Positions 8,842 to 17,896 are shown, counted from the stretch's first letter. The stretch is 63,572 nt of DNA from Rubrivivax gelatinosus (GCF_016583785.1 NZ_NRRU01000015.1:1-63572), one strand, 5' to 3'. Notes: generated by a model not told the origin, from the letters alone. Program-made: numbers and translations.

Positions 8842-9453
8842 ATGCTGGCGCCCATGAGCTCGTCCTGGATCACCGGTTTTTCGCTCGGGCTGGCGCTGAT
8901 CGTCGCGATCGGCGCCCAGAACGCCTTCGTGCTGCGCCAGGGGCTGCGGCGTGAACACGTCGGCACCATCGTGCTGTTCTGCGCCGCCTCGGATGCGCTG
9001 CTGATGAGCGCTGGCGTCGGCGGCCTGGGCCGGCTGATCGGCGCGGCGCCGGCGCTCGCTGCGGCGCTGACCTGGGGCGGGGCCGCCTTCCTGGCGGTCT
9101 ACGGGCTGAAGGCGCTGTGGCGCGCGCGCCGTCCCGGGGCGCTGGCCGCCGGGGCCGACTGCGGCCTGACGCGGCGCCAGGCGCTGGCGCAGGCGGCCGC
9201 ATTCACGCTGCTCAATCCGCACGTCTACCTCGACACCGTGGTGCTGGTCGGCGCGGTCGGCGCACAGCAGGCGGCCGCGGCGCGGCCGGTCTTCGTCTGG
9301 GGCGCTGCCTCGGCCAGCCTGCTGTGGTTCGGCGCGCTGGGCTACGGCGCGCGCCTGCTGGCGCCGCTGTTCGCGCGGCCGCGCGCCTGGCAGGTGCTGG
9401 ACCTGCTGATCGGCGCGACGATGCTGGTGCTGGCCGCGGCGCTCGTGTTCTGA
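8842..9453 (+). CDS. argO: LysE/ArgO-type basic amino acid exporter
   Basis: This 203-residue inner-membrane protein has about six hydrophobic segments and the LysE-family N-terminal signature IGAQNAFVLRQGLRREHVG (about residues 21-39). A conserved LLNPHVYLDTVVLVG segment lies mid-protein. ArgO exports arginine, and LysE exports lysine and arginine, preventing toxic build-up. It faces argP, which should activate it when arginine is abundant. A second possible start is ATG 8854, four codons in; either gives an intact first helix. Confidence 0.88.
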   Translation: MLAPMSSSWITGFSLGLALIVAIGAQNAFVLRQGLRREHVGTIVLFCAASDALLMSAGVGGLGRLIGAAPALAAALTWGGAAFLAVYGLKALWRARRPGALAAGADCGLTRRQALAQAAAFTLLNPHVYLDTVVLVGAVGAQQAAAARPVFVWGAASASLLWFGALGYGARLLAPLFARPRAWQVLDLLIGATMLVLAAALVF

Positions 9454-9519
9454 GCTGTCCGCACACGAAATCCGCGTTCCCCGCACAATGCGCCGCACCC
9501 ACCCGAAGGAGGATCGGCC

Positions 9520-9996
9520 ATGAAAGGCGACGCTGTCGTTCTCGACTACCTCAACCGCCAGCTCAAGAACGAGCTCACCGCGATCAACCAGTACTTCCTG
9601 CACTACCGCATGTTGAAGAACTGGGGCTTCGCGCGCATGGCCAAGCACGAGTACCAGGAATCGATCGAGGAGATGAAACACGCCGACAAGATCGTCGACC
9701 GCATCCTCGTCATCGAAGGCCTGCCCAACCTGCAGGACCTGGGCAAGCTGCTGATCGGCGAAACCGTCGTCGAGGTGCTGGAGTGCGACCTGAAGCTCGA
9801 GCTGGGCTCGCAGGCGCTGCTGAAGGAAGCCATCGCCCACTGCGAGTCGGTGCGCGACTACGTCAGCCGCGAACTGCTCGACGACATCCTCGAGGACACC
9901 GAGGAGCACATCGACCACCTCGAGACCCAGCTCGAGCTGGTGGGCAAGCTCGGCGAGCCGAACTATCTGCAGTCGCAGATGGGCGAGCCGTCCTGA
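9520..9996 (+). CDS. bfr: Bacterioferritin with altered ferroxidase ligand
   Basis: This 158-residue ferritin-like protein aligns without gaps to E. coli Bfr. The haem ligand Met52 (EMKHAD) and ferroxidase residues Glu18, Glu51, His54, Glu94 and His130 are present. The position matching bridging ligand Glu127 is Thr ([10 protein letters not shown]), with Glu at 128 and 129. It stores iron as a 24-mer and receives electrons from Bfd, whose gene lies 99 bp downstream. The ribosome site GAAGGAGGA is strong, and a CACAAT element lies at 9484-9489. Confidence 0.95.
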   Translation: MKGDAVVLDYLNRQLKNELTAINQYFLHYRMLKNWGFARMAKHEYQESIEEMKHADKIVDRILVIEGLPNLQDLGKLLIGETVVEVLECDLKLELGSQALLKEAIAHCESVRDYVSRELLDDILEDTEEHIDHLETQLELVGKLGEPNYLQSQMGEPS

Positions 9997-10040
9997 TCGG
10001 CGGGCGGGGCCGCTCTATCCCCTGCCTCCTTCTCTAGTAT

Positions 10041-10055
10041 TGAGAAGGATTCGCA
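10041..10055. promoter_or_regulatory. Fur-box-like operator upstream of bfd
   Basis: TGAGAAG-G-ATTCGCA is a 7-1-7 imperfect dyad matching 5 of 7 positions in each arm of the Fur heptamer model TGATAAT-N-ATTATCA. It lies about 40-55 bp before the bfd start in an unusually AT-rich patch, as expected for iron repression of bfd. TAGTAT at 10035-10040 could be an overlapping -10 element. Confidence 0.7.
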
Positions 10056-10095
10056 TTTGACTTAGGATGGGTGCATTCCGAACGGAGCTGCGCCC

Positions 10096-10314
10096 ATGAT
10101 CGTCTGCCTCTGCCACCGCGTCTCCGACCGCGACATCGCCGCCGCGGTCCAGGCGGGCACACGTTGTTTCGACGTGCTGCAGGACGATCTGGGGGTCGCG
10201 TCCTCCTGCGGCTGCTGCCACGACTGCGCGCGCGAGGTTTTCGACGCCGCGGTCGACCGCCACGCCGGCAACTGCTGCCAGTCGGTGGCTGCAGCCAGCG
10301 CCCAGAGCGCCTGA
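10096..10314 (+). CDS. bfd: Bacterioferritin-associated ferredoxin
   Basis: The 72-residue protein carries Cys4, Cys6, Cys38 and Cys41 (MIVCLCHRV ... SCGCC), the spacing of the [2Fe-2S] BFD fold. Bfd reduces the bacterioferritin core so that stored Fe(III) is released as Fe(II). E. coli Bfd is 64 residues; the extra residues here form an Ala/Ser-rich tail with two more cysteines near residues 59-60. The gene follows bfr and has its own Fur-like box, which fits induction under iron limitation. Confidence 0.93.
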   Translation: MIVCLCHRVSDRDIAAAVQAGTRCFDVLQDDLGVASSCGCCHDCAREVFDAAVDRHAGNCCQSVAAASAQSA

Positions 10315-10387
10315 ACGCGCGGCGGGCGCGCCGTTTGCCTCCTCTCCTGTATCACGGCCGAAAGTGCCGTCCCCACCAGGAGACACG

Positions 10388-11371
10388 ATGCAAACGAAGA
10401 ACAAGTCGCGATTCCAGCTGACGGCTGCCACTTTGGCGGCCGTTTGTTTTGTGGCGGCCTGCGGCGGCAGTGGCGGCGACGACGATGACGACAACGCCGG
10501 CGCGCTGTCCTCCGAAGTCGCCGAGGGTTACGTCGCCGACTCGGCTGCGATGCCGGTCGTCGCCGCCGACGGCGTCGACCTCGCGGTCGAGACCCTGGAG
10601 GCCGGCCTGGCAGCCGGCGCCTTGGGCAGCGGCCAGGTCCGTGCGCAGTCGGTCGACGGCAGCATGGCCTGCGCCGGCGGCGGCACGGTCAGCTGGACGG
10701 TGGTCGGCGCCGATGCCGGCAATGAAGGCAACGGCAGGCTGGACGCGGGCGAAGTGGTCGACGTCGACTACGCCGCCTGCATCGGTGCCGACGGCACGAC
10801 GACGCTGGACGGCTCGCTGCAGCTGACCGTGACCGCACGCGACGACAGCTCCAGCGACCTGGCGTTGCTGGTCAGCGGCCTGAAGGTCAGCAAACCGGCC
10901 GGCAGCTTCACCGTCGGCGGCGGCGTGCGCGTGCAACGCCAGACGACGGCGCTGGACGGCGGCGGCAGCCGTCGCGAGCGCGAACTGAGCGGCGAGGCGG
11001 TGGTGCTGGTCGCCAGCATCGGCGGGCGCGAGTCGAACTACCGGCTGAACTCCTACGACTGGACCGTGGTCAAGACCTACGATGCCGGCGGTGCCCTCAC
11101 CGGCCGCACGCACGACGGCCAGCTGACGCTCCAGTCCGACACGCCGCGCCGCCCGGACGCCCAGATCGAGATCGAAAGCGACGGTGCACTGACCATCGGC
11201 AGCGATGGTTATGTTGCCGCCGGCCGTTTCGTCGCGACGACGACCAACGACGAGCTGACGGCCACCTGGGCCGACGGCAGCGTGACGCTGACGCTGGATC
11301 TGGGCAAGGACGGCAGCATCGACCGCACCTGGACGGTCACGCGCGACCAGCTCAAGGCGCAGCTCGGCTGA
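10388..11371 (+). CDS. Putative outer-membrane or periplasmic lipoprotein of unknown function
   Basis: The 327-residue product starts at ATG 10388, preceded by AGGAGA. It has a lipoprotein signal: a basic N-terminus, a hydrophobic stretch TAATLAAVCFVAA and a lipobox VAAC with the lipidated Cys at residue 25. A Gly/Ser/Asp linker (GGSGGDDDDDN) follows. The rest is beta-rich with repeated T/D-rich strands and the segment GNEGNGRLDAGEVVDVDYAAC. I do not recognise the family. The +2 residue after Cys is Gly, which usually allows sorting to the outer membrane. Confidence 0.75.
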   Translation: MQTKNKSRFQLTAATLAAVCFVAACGGSGGDDDDDNAGALSSEVAEGYVADSAAMPVVAADGVDLAVETLEAGLAAGALGSGQVRAQSVDGSMACAGGGTVSWTVVGADAGNEGNGRLDAGEVVDVDYAACIGADGTTTLDGSLQLTVTARDDSSSDLALLVSGLKVSKPAGSFTVGGGVRVQRQTTALDGGGSRRERELSGEAVVLVASIGGRESNYRLNSYDWTVVKTYDAGGALTGRTHDGQLTLQSDTPRRPDAQIEIESDGALTIGSDGYVAAGRFVATTTNDELTATWADGSVTLTLDLGKDGSIDRTWTVTRDQLKAQLG

Positions 11372-11458
11372 GCTGTGGCAACCGGGGCGGGGTGATGCGC
11401 GCCCCGGCCCCCGCGGCCCGCGCCAGAATGGCAGCACCTTCGCACGGAGAACCACGCG

Positions 11459-12163
11459 ATGACGACCAAGCTGCTGTTGCTGCCGGGCCTGTTGTGTGAT
11501 GCCGAGGTCTGGGCGCCGCAGATCGCGGCGCTGCCGGCCGTGTGCACCGTGGCCGAATACGGGGACGCCCGCTCCATCGGCGCGATGGCCGAGGCGGCGC
11601 TCGCCGCCGCCCCGCCCGGAGCGCTGGCCGTCGCCGGCCATTCGATGGGCGGGCGCGTCGCCTTCGAGATCTGCCGCCGCGCTCCCGAGCGTGTGCAGCG
11701 CCTGGCGCTGCTCAACACCGGCTGCCAGGCGCTGCCCGAAGGCGCGGCCGGCGAGCAGGAACGCACCGGCCGCATGCGCTTCCTCGACATCGCCCGGCGC
11801 GACGGCATGCGCGCGATGGCGCACGAATGGGTGCTGGGCACGGTGCACGAGAGCCGGCGCCCGGGGCCGGTGGTCGACACCGTCGTCGAGATGTTCGCGC
11901 GCCGCACGCCCGAGCTGTTCGAGGCCCAGATCCAGGCCTTGCTGGAGCGGCCTGACTACAGCGCGCTGCTGCCCGAGATCGGCTGCACGACGCTGCTGCT
12001 GACCGGCAGCGACGACCGCCTGACACCGCCCGACGGCCACGCCGAGATGCGCAAGCGCATCGCCGACGCCTCGCACGTCGTCATCGGCCGCTGCGGCCAC
12101 ATGGCGACGCTGGAGTCGCCGGCGGCGGTGAACGCCGCGCTCGGCGCCTGGCTCGCGGCCTGA
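11459..12163 (+). CDS. Alpha/beta hydrolase
   Basis: This compact 234-residue alpha/beta hydrolase has the nucleophile elbow AGHSMGGRV (Ser near residue 63), a late acid in LTGSDDRLTPP (Asp near 184) and the catalytic His in GRCGHMATLE (near 212). This is a complete Ser-Asp-His triad. Short size and a small lid (LDIARRDGMRAMAHEW) resemble carboxylesterase/BioH-like enzymes, but the substrate is not predictable. Ribosome site ACGGAGAA precedes ATG 11459, and a CAGAAT element lies at 11424-11429. It probably has its own promoter. Confidence 0.85.
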   Translation: MTTKLLLLPGLLCDAEVWAPQIAALPAVCTVAEYGDARSIGAMAEAALAAAPPGALAVAGHSMGGRVAFEICRRAPERVQRLALLNTGCQALPEGAAGEQERTGRMRFLDIARRDGMRAMAHEWVLGTVHESRRPGPVVDTVVEMFARRTPELFEAQIQALLERPDYSALLPEIGCTTLLLTGSDDRLTPPDGHAEMRKRIADASHVVIGRCGHMATLESPAAVNAALGAWLAA

Positions 12164-12211
12164 TCCGGGTCGTCCCGCCCCCCGCAACGGGCGGGCGACA
12201 ATGCCGGCCCT

Positions 12212-12239
12212 CTTGAAGGGCGTGCAGTCCGCCCCCACT
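12212..12239 (+). promoter_or_regulatory. Sigma-32-type heat-shock promoter for htpG
   Basis: CTTGAAG (12212-12218), a 13-bp spacer and CCCCCACT (12232-12239) closely match the RpoH consensus CTTGAAA-N13-15-CCCCATNT. The predicted start is near 12246, about 50 nt before the htpG ATG. This agrees with htpG being a heat-shock gene. Confidence 0.75.
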
Positions 12240-12295
12240 GTGCTCGCCGTGCCCGCACCCGACGGGCCTCACATTTTTTCGTCGCCGCTACATCC

Positions 12296-14164
12296 ATGGA
12301 CAAGCAAACCCTGTCGTTCCAGGCCGAGGTCAAGCAGATCCTGCACCTCGTGACGCACTCGCTGTACTCGAACAAGGAGATCTTCCTGCGCGAGCTCGTC
12401 TCCAACGCGTCCGACGCCTGCGACAAGCTGCGTTTCGAGGCGCTGGACAAGGCCGAGCTCTACGAGGACGACCCCGACCTCGAGATCCGCGTCAGCTTCG
12501 ACGCCGCCAACAAGACGATCACGATCCGCGACAACGGCATCGGCATGAGCGCCGACGAGGCGGTGCAGCACCTGGGCACGATCGCCAAGAGCGGCACGCG
12601 CGAGTTCATGGCCGCGCTCGAAGGCGAGCAGAAGAAGGACGCGAACCTGATCGGCCAGTTCGGCGTCGGCTTCTACTCGGGCTTCATCGTCGCCGACCGC
12701 ATCAGCGTCGAGAGCCGCCGCGCCGGGCTGCCGCCCGAGCAGGGCGTGCGCTGGTCCAGCGAAGGCACCGGCGAGTTCGAGGTCGAGAACATCACCCGCG
12801 CCGAACGCGGCACCGACGTCATCCTGCACCTGCGCGACGGCGAGGACGAGTTCCTCACCGCCTGGAAGCTGCGCAGCATCATCGGCAAGTACAGCGACCA
12901 CATCTCGCTGCCGGTGCTGATGCCCCAGCAGCGCTGGGACGACGAGAAAAAGGAACAGGTCGCGACCGACGAGTGGGAGCCGGTGAACAAGGCCGCGGCG
13001 CTGTGGACGCGCTCCAAGAGCGAGCTCACCGACGCGCAGTACCAGGAGTTCTACAAGCAGATCTCCTACGACAGCGAGCCGCCGCTGGCCTACACCCACA
13101 ACCGCGTCGAAGGCCGCACCGAGTACACGCAGCTGCTGTACGTGCCGGCCAAGGCGCCGTTCGACCTGTGGAACCGCGACAAGCGCGGTGGCGTCAAGCT
13201 CTACGTCAAGCGCGTCTTCATCATGGAGGACGCCGAGGCGCTGATGCCGGTGTACCTGCGCTTCGTCAAGGGCGTGATCGACTCGGCCGACCTGCCGCTG
13301 AACGTCAGCCGCGAGCTGCTGCAGGAAAGCCGCGACGTGAAGGCGATCCGCGAAGGCAGCACCAAGCGCGTGCTGGCGATGCTGGAAGACGTGGCCGAGA
13401 ACCAGAAGGACAAGTACGCCGAGTTCTGGGCCCAGTTCGGCGCCGTGCTGAAGGAAGGCATAGGCGAAGACAACGTCAACCAGGAGCGCATCGCCAAGCT
13501 GCTGCGTTTCGCGTCGACCCAGGCCGAGGCTGGCGTCGGCTTCGCCGACTACGTCGCGCGCATGAAGGAAGGCCAGGAGGCGATCTACTACATCACCGCC
13601 GACACCCTGGCCGCGGCCAAGAGCAGCCCGCAGCTGGAGATCTTCCGCAAGAAGGGCCTGGAGGTGCTGCTGCTGACCGACCGCGTCGACGAGTGGATGC
13701 TCTCGCACCTCTACGAGTTCGAGGGCAAGCCGCTGCAGAGCGTGGCCAAGGGCGGCATCGACCTGGGGCAGCTGCAGGACGAAGAGGAGAAGAAGGCCGC
13801 CGAAGCCACCGCCGAAGCGCTCAAGCCCGTGCTCGAGCGCCTGAAGGAGGTGCTGAAGGACCGCGCCAAGGACGTGCGCACGACGACGCGCCTGGTCGAC
13901 TCGCCGGCCTGCATCGTCGCCGACGAAGGCGACATGAGCTCGCACCTGGCGCGGATGCTGAAGCAGGCGGGCCAGAGCGCGCCGAAGTCGCTGCCCATCC
14001 TCGAGATCAACCCCGAGCACCCGCTGGTCAAGCGCCTGGACGGCGACGCGCGTTTCGACGACCTGGCGCAGATCCTGTTCGACCAGGCGCTGCTGGCCGA
14101 AGGTGGCCAGCTGGAAGACCCGGCGGCCTACGTGCAGCGCATCAACCGCATGCTCGTCGGCTGA
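12296..14164 (+). CDS. htpG: Hsp90-family chaperone HtpG
   Basis: The 622-residue protein has the GHKL ATPase domain with [13 protein letters not shown] (about 34-46), DNGIGMS (79-85) and GQFGVGFYS (about 120-128). The middle domain carries the catalytic-loop segment [20 protein letters not shown], and a C-terminal dimerisation domain follows. The length is normal for the family (about 620-640). It remodels client proteins in an ATP cycle with DnaK. A sigma-32-like promoter lies just upstream. A 13-bp-stem hairpin separates it from the convergent srkA. Confidence 0.98.
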   Translation: MDKQTLSFQAEVKQILHLVTHSLYSNKEIFLRELVSNASDACDKLRFEALDKAELYEDDPDLEIRVSFDAANKTITIRDNGIGMSADEAVQHLGTIAKSGTREFMAALEGEQKKDANLIGQFGVGFYSGFIVADRISVESRRAGLPPEQGVRWSSEGTGEFEVENITRAERGTDVILHLRDGEDEFLTAWKLRSIIGKYSDHISLPVLMPQQRWDDEKKEQVATDEWEPVNKAAALWTRSKSELTDAQYQEFYKQISYDSEPPLAYTHNRVEGRTEYTQLLYVPAKAPFDLWNRDKRGGVKLYVKRVFIMEDAEALMPVYLRFVKGVIDSADLPLNVSRELLQESRDVKAIREGSTKRVLAMLEDVAENQKDKYAEFWAQFGAVLKEGIGEDNVNQERIAKLLRFASTQAEAGVGFADYVARMKEGQEAIYYITADTLAAAKSSPQLEIFRKKGLEVLLLTDRVDEWMLSHLYEFEGKPLQSVAKGGIDLGQLQDEEEKKAAEATAEALKPVLERLKEVLKDRAKDVRTTTRLVDSPACIVADEGDMSSHLARMLKQAGQSAPKSLPILEINPEHPLVKRLDGDARFDDLAQILFDQALLAEGGQLEDPAAYVQRINRMLVG

Positions 14165-14173
14165 TGCCCTGCG

Positions 14174-14204
14174 GCAGTCCGCGGCCCACGAGGCCGCGGA
14201 CTGC
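14174..14204. terminator. Bidirectional terminator-like hairpin between htpG and srkA
   Basis: GCAGTCCGCGGCC and its exact complement flank a 5-base loop (CCACG or nearby). It begins 10 bp after the htpG stop and ends 4 bp before the srkA stop. The stem is very stable, but U-tracts are short in both directions, so termination may be inefficient or factor-assisted. Confidence 0.6.
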
Positions 14205-14207
14205 GGT

Positions 14208-15200
14208 TCATTCCATCGCCTCGAGCTGCTCGCGCAGCTGCGTCGTCTGCTGCGACCAGTAGGCCGAGGTCCCGAAGTACGGGAAGTTCAGCGGGAAGCT
14301 CGGGTCCGTCCAGCGCTCGGCGAGCCAGGCGGCGTGGCGCACCATGCGCAGCGTGCGCAGCGGCTCGATCAGCACGCGTTCGCGGTCGTCGAAGTCGCTG
14401 AACTCCTCGTAGCCTGCCAGCAGCGTGTCGAGCTGGCGCGCCATCGTCGAGCGCTCGCCCGACACCAGCATCCACAGGTCCTGCACCGCCGGGCCCTGCA
14501 TCGCGTCGTCGAGGTCGACGGCGTGCAGCGCGCCGTCGCGCGACAGCACGTTGCCGGGATGGCAGTCGCCGTGCAGGCGCAGCGTGGCCAGCGGCGCGGC
14601 GGCGGCGAACGCGGACTCGACGGCAGTCAGCGCCTGCTCGCAGGTCGACTGCCAGGCCGGCAGCTGGTCGCCGGGCACGAAGCCGCCGTCGAGCAGCAGC
14701 GCCAGCGCGCGCCGGCCGTCGGCCCGGGGATCGAGATGGTGGCGGTGCACGAACGGCCGGCGCCGGCCGACGGCGTGCAGCCGGCCGATGAAGCGGCCGA
14801 TGCGGCGCAGCGTCTCGGGGTCGTCGAGCTCGGGCTCGCGCCCGGCGCAGCGCGCTGCGACCGCCCAGCGATGGGCGCCGCCGAGAGCCAGCGTCGGCGG
14901 CACGCCCGCCAGGCGCACGCCGGCCTCGGCCGACTCGAGCACCAGCGGCGGCACCACCGGCACCTCGGCGGCGGCGAGTTCGAGCGCGAACTCGTGTTCC
15001 TCCAGGATCTGCGCGTCGCTCCAGCGGCCGGGGCGGTAGAACTTGGCGACGACCGCGCTGCCGTCCTCGAGGAAGAGCTGGAAGACCCGGTTCTCGTAGG
15101 AGTTGAGCTGCAGGATGCGCCCGTCCCCGCGCAGCGCGACGGCGTCGAGCGCGTCGAGAACCTGCTGTGGTGTCAGGTCGGCGTAGCCGGAAATGGCCAT
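14208..15200 (-). CDS. srkA: Stress response kinase SrkA (YihE/RdoA family)
   Basis: The 330-residue protein follows the SrkA pattern. There is an early LNSYENRVFQL and a VVAKFYRPGRW segment near 50-60 with the ATP-binding Lys. The catalytic loop is RLHGDCHPGNVL, followed by the metal-binding VDLDDAMQGPAVQDLW. SrkA is an APH-fold Ser/Thr kinase linked in E. coli to Cpx-controlled stress survival. The gene starts 6 bp after the DUF2726 gene stop and is probably co-transcribed with it. Confidence 0.92.
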   Translation of the reverse strand: MAISGYADLTPQQVLDALDAVALRGDGRILQLNSYENRVFQLFLEDGSAVVAKFYRPGRWSDAQILEEHEFALELAAAEVPVVPPLVLESAEAGVRLAGVPPTLALGGAHRWAVAARCAGREPELDDPETLRRIGRFIGRLHAVGRRRPFVHRHHLDPRADGRRALALLLDGGFVPGDQLPAWQSTCEQALTAVESAFAAAAPLATLRLHGDCHPGNVLSRDGALHAVDLDDAMQGPAVQDLWMLVSGERSTMARQLDTLLAGYEEFSDFDDRERVLIEPLRTLRMVRHAAWLAERWTDPSFPLNFPYFGTSAYWSQQTTQLREQLEAME

Positions 15201-15206
15201 CGGGCC

Positions 15207-15947
15207 TCAGTGCCGCCGCGGCGGCGGCAGGTGGGCCGTGCCGTCGCCGGCGCGGCTGCGCTGGTCCGAGGCGCGTCGTGTCGGCGTGACCCAGGGCGGC
15301 ACCGGCGCGGCCGGCGCCGGTTCGGCGCTGGGGACTTCTCCGACCCAGGAGGTCTCGGCAAGCGGTGCCGGCGGGGGCTCGACCCAGATGTGGTGGTCGC
15401 GCCGGCGCGGCATCGCCGGCGCTCGCTCGCCTTCCGCAGGCCGGCGCTCGCGCGCCTGCGGGGTGTTCTCCGCGGCCGGGATCAGCTCGGCCAGCGTCGG
15501 CAGCGCGTCGGGGTTGCAGCGCAGGTAACGCAGACGGCACGCCGCCAGCAGTTCGGCCTTGAAGCGGCGCTGTTCGGCGACGGCGGCGTCGTCGCTGCGC
15601 TCCAGGTCGATCGCGGCGAGCACCCGGCCGCTGGCGCTGCAGATCAGGAAACCGACGTCCAGCATCGCCATGCGCGCGGCGAAGGGCCGGGCGCGTTGCG
15701 GGTCCAGGGCGCGGCAGAAGCGGCGCAGTGGCACGCGCGCGAGCACGATGTGCTCGGGCAGCGCCTCGCGCAGTTCACGGTGCACGCGGCGTTCGACCGA
15801 GTCGAAGACCGGCCGGGCGGCGAACCCGCCTTCGAGCGACGGTGCCGCTGCCGGCGGCCCGCGCCGCTGCCACGCCCACAGCACCGCAGCGCCTGCCAGC
15901 AAAGCAAAAGCGATCGAGGTGAGGATCCAGGGCAGGGCGGGCGGCAT
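15207..15947 (-). CDS. DUF2726-like membrane-anchored protein
   Basis: The 246-residue protein has one N-terminal membrane helix (about 7-27). A cytoplasmic domain of about 110 residues follows, with ERRVHRELREAL, HIVLARVPLRRF, MLDVGFLICS and VLAAIDLERSDDAA. This matches the nuclease-like DUF2726 fold of unknown function. The last 80 residues are Pro/Arg-rich and disordered-looking. It is 6 bp upstream of srkA on the same strand. No catalytic role can be confirmed. Confidence 0.7.
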   Translation of the reverse strand: MPPALPWILTSIAFALLAGAAVLWAWQRRGPPAAAPSLEGGFAARPVFDSVERRVHRELREALPEHIVLARVPLRRFCRALDPQRARPFAARMAMLDVGFLICSASGRVLAAIDLERSDDAAVAEQRRFKAELLAACRLRYLRCNPDALPTLAELIPAAENTPQARERRPAEGERAPAMPRRRDHHIWVEPPPAPLAETSWVGEVPSAEPAPAAPVPPWVTPTRRASDQRSRAGDGTAHLPPPRRH

Positions 15948-15990
15948 GACGGGAGCACCGCCGCAAGCAGGGGCCGATGCCGGATGGATC

Positions 15991-16731
15991 TTAAACCGGG
16001 GGCACCGTGCCGCGGTCCCGCGAACGGGCGTGGCGCGTGGCCTGCGACACGGCAGCGTCGCCCAGGTCCGGCAAGGTGCCGACGCCGCCCCACAGGTTCA
16101 GCCAGTGGTCGAAGCGGCGGGCATGGCGCTTCAAGCCGTAGTCGAAGTCGGCGACCTGCTGCTCGACCAGGGCCTCGACCTGCGAGGCCAGGTCCTGCGG
16201 CGGCAGCAGCACGCGTGCGACCGCGTCCGGCCCGTCGAAGCCGACTTCGGCGCCGGCCTTGCGCGCAATGCGCAGCATCGCGGTGTTCTCGGCCAGCGCG
16301 TGGATCAGCAGCGTGTACACGCCGCGGTTGCGCGCGTGCACCATGCACAGCGCAAACAGGCGCGAACCCCAGCCGCGGCCGCGTGCATGTGCCGAGACCG
16401 AGACCCCGAACTCGGCCTGTCCGCCGTGCTCGCCCGTGGTGTCCAGGTGGGCGAGGTGGGCCATCGCGACCAGTTCGAGGCGGCGGTTGAAGATGCCGAA
16501 GATCTCGTCGCGCCCGAAGTCCAGGCGCGAGACGTACTGTTCGATCTGGTGGTCGTTGGCGGCGTAGCCGAAACGCAGGTAGCGTTCGTGGCCCTGCAGC
16601 GCCTGCAGGTGCTGCAGCACACGGGGCCGGTGGCGCTCGGCGAGCTTGCGGATCGGGACCCACTGCTGCGCCGCGGCTTGCGCCGCCGCGGCGCGCTGTG
16701 CGTGCCCTGGAACTTCGGACTCGGTCTTCAT
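15991..16731 (-). CDS. GNAT-family N-acetyltransferase
   Basis: The 246-residue protein carries a GNAT domain (about 28-175) with the acetyl-CoA loop VSVSAHARGRGWGSRLF and the segment HALAENTAMLRIARKAGAEV. The early part (LQGHERYLRFGYAANDHQIEQYV) resembles the acetyltransferase portion found fused in Pat enzymes. A C-terminal helical extension of about 65 residues follows. The substrate is unknown. It lies 43 bp upstream of the DUF2726 gene on the same strand and may start that small operon. Confidence 0.82.
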   Translation of the reverse strand: MKTESEVPGHAQRAAAAQAAAQQWVPIRKLAERHRPRVLQHLQALQGHERYLRFGYAANDHQIEQYVSRLDFGRDEIFGIFNRRLELVAMAHLAHLDTTGEHGGQAEFGVSVSAHARGRGWGSRLFALCMVHARNRGVYTLLIHALAENTAMLRIARKAGAEVGFDGPDAVARVLLPPQDLASQVEALVEQQVADFDYGLKRHARRFDHWLNLWGGVGTLPDLGDAAVSQATRHARSRDRGTVPPV

Positions 16732-16844
16732 CTGGCCCCCAACGACTGCTTTGACGCATCGTAGCGGAAAGCCTAGGGTTAACCCTTGACCCCTAGCTCA
16801 GATTGACGGCGCTTTCCGGCGATAGTTCGCGCGGCCGAACGGTG

Positions 16845-16850
16845 TATACT
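16845..16850 (+). promoter_or_regulatory. -10 element of the rplM-rpsI promoter
   Basis: TATACT is close to the sigma-70 consensus and gives a predicted start at about 16857, so the leader would be about 168 nt. No good -35 hexamer is visible at 16-18 bp. Confidence 0.6.
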
Positions 16851-16855
16851 CGCGG

Positions 16856-16882
16856 GCTTTCCCGATTTCGGCTGGGAAAAGC
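16856..16882 (+). promoter_or_regulatory. 5'-terminal leader hairpin of the rplM-rpsI transcript
   Basis: GCTTTCCC (16856-16863) can pair with GGGAAAAGC (16874-16882) with one bulged A. It would form a hairpin at or within one base of the predicted transcript start. In E. coli the L13 protein represses its own mRNA through the leader. Whether this hairpin does so here is inference; it could simply protect the 5' end. The rest of the leader, 16883-17024, contains no recognised element. Confidence 0.4.
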
Positions 16883-17024
16883 ACGTCCAGGTTTGACGCC
16901 CTTCACACGGCGTCCGGCCAGCCCCGAGAGGCCGCCCACACAAGCGGTGCCGAAGGGAGACGCAAGCAGGCAAGCCGATCCAACGCGCGCCGACATCCGG
17001 TGCGCACTCTGTGAAGACCCCCTC

Positions 17025-17453
17025 ATGAAGACCTTCAGCGCCAAGCCGGCCGAGGTGAAGCACGAGTGGTACGTGATTGACGCCACCGATAAGGTGCTCG
17101 GACGTGTCGCCAGCGAAGTGGCACTCCGTTTGCGCGGCAAGCACAAGGCCATCTACACGCCTCACGTCGATACCGGTGATTTCATCATCATCGTGAACGC
17201 CGAGAAGATCCGCGTCACCGGCACCAAGGCCACCGACAAGATCTACTACCGTCACTCGGGCTACCCGGGCGGCATTTACGCCACCGCCTTCAAGGACATG
17301 CAGGCCAAGCATCCGGGCCGCGCCCTGGAGAAGGCCGTCAAGGGCATGCTGCCGAAGGGCCCGCTGGGCTACGCGATGATCAAGAAGCTGAAGGTGTACG
17401 CTGGTGAAACGCACCCGCACACCGCCCAGCAACCCAAGCCGCTGGCGATCTGA
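17025..17453 (+). CDS. rplM: 50S ribosomal protein L13
   Basis: The 142-residue product is a full-length bacterial L13 ([20 protein letters not shown] at the start, [10 protein letters not shown] and GMLPKGPLG inside). L13 is an early-assembly large-subunit protein that binds 23S rRNA. The start is ATG 17025; the longer upstream frame is leader. rpsI follows after 8 bp, the conserved bacterial pair. Confidence 0.99.
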   Translation: MKTFSAKPAEVKHEWYVIDATDKVLGRVASEVALRLRGKHKAIYTPHVDTGDFIIIVNAEKIRVTGTKATDKIYYRHSGYPGGIYATAFKDMQAKHPGRALEKAVKGMLPKGPLGYAMIKKLKVYAGETHPHTAQQPKPLAI

Positions 17454-17461
17454 GGACTGCG

Positions 17462-17854
17462 ATGATCGGACAATGGAACTACGGCACCGGCCGCCGCAAG
17501 AGCTCGGTGGCTCGCGTCTTCATCAAGAAGGGCACCGGCCAGATCGTCATCAACGACAAGCCGATCGAAGAGTACTTCGGTCGTCAGACGTCGATCATGA
17601 TCGTCAAGCAGCCGCTGCTGCTGACCGCCAATGACGCGGCCTTCGACATCAAGGTGAACGTGCGCGGTGGTGGTGAATCCGGCCAGGCCGGCGCCGTGCG
17701 CCACGGCATCACCCGTGCGCTGATCGACTACGACGCGGCGCTCAAGCCCGACCTGAGCCGTGCCGGCTTCGTGACGCGTGACGCGCGCGAAGTCGAGCGC
17801 AAGAAGGTCGGCCTGCACGGCGCCCGCCGTCGCAAGCAGTTCAGCAAGCGCTGA
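17462..17854 (+). CDS. rpsI: 30S ribosomal protein S9
   Basis: The 130-residue S9 has the typical start [15 protein letters not shown] and the basic C-terminus RRRKQFSKR, whose last residues contact tRNA in the ribosomal P site. It is normal length and ends 43 bp before a strong terminator. It shares the rplM promoter. Confidence 0.99.
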   Translation: MIGQWNYGTGRRKSSVARVFIKKGTGQIVINDKPIEEYFGRQTSIMIVKQPLLLTANDAAFDIKVNVRGGGESGQAGAVRHGITRALIDYDAALKPDLSRAGFVTRDAREVERKKVGLHGARRRKQFSKR

Positions 17855-17896
17855 TCCGTCGCGTGGCCGGGGAGACCCGGCTGCGCCACGAAGCAC

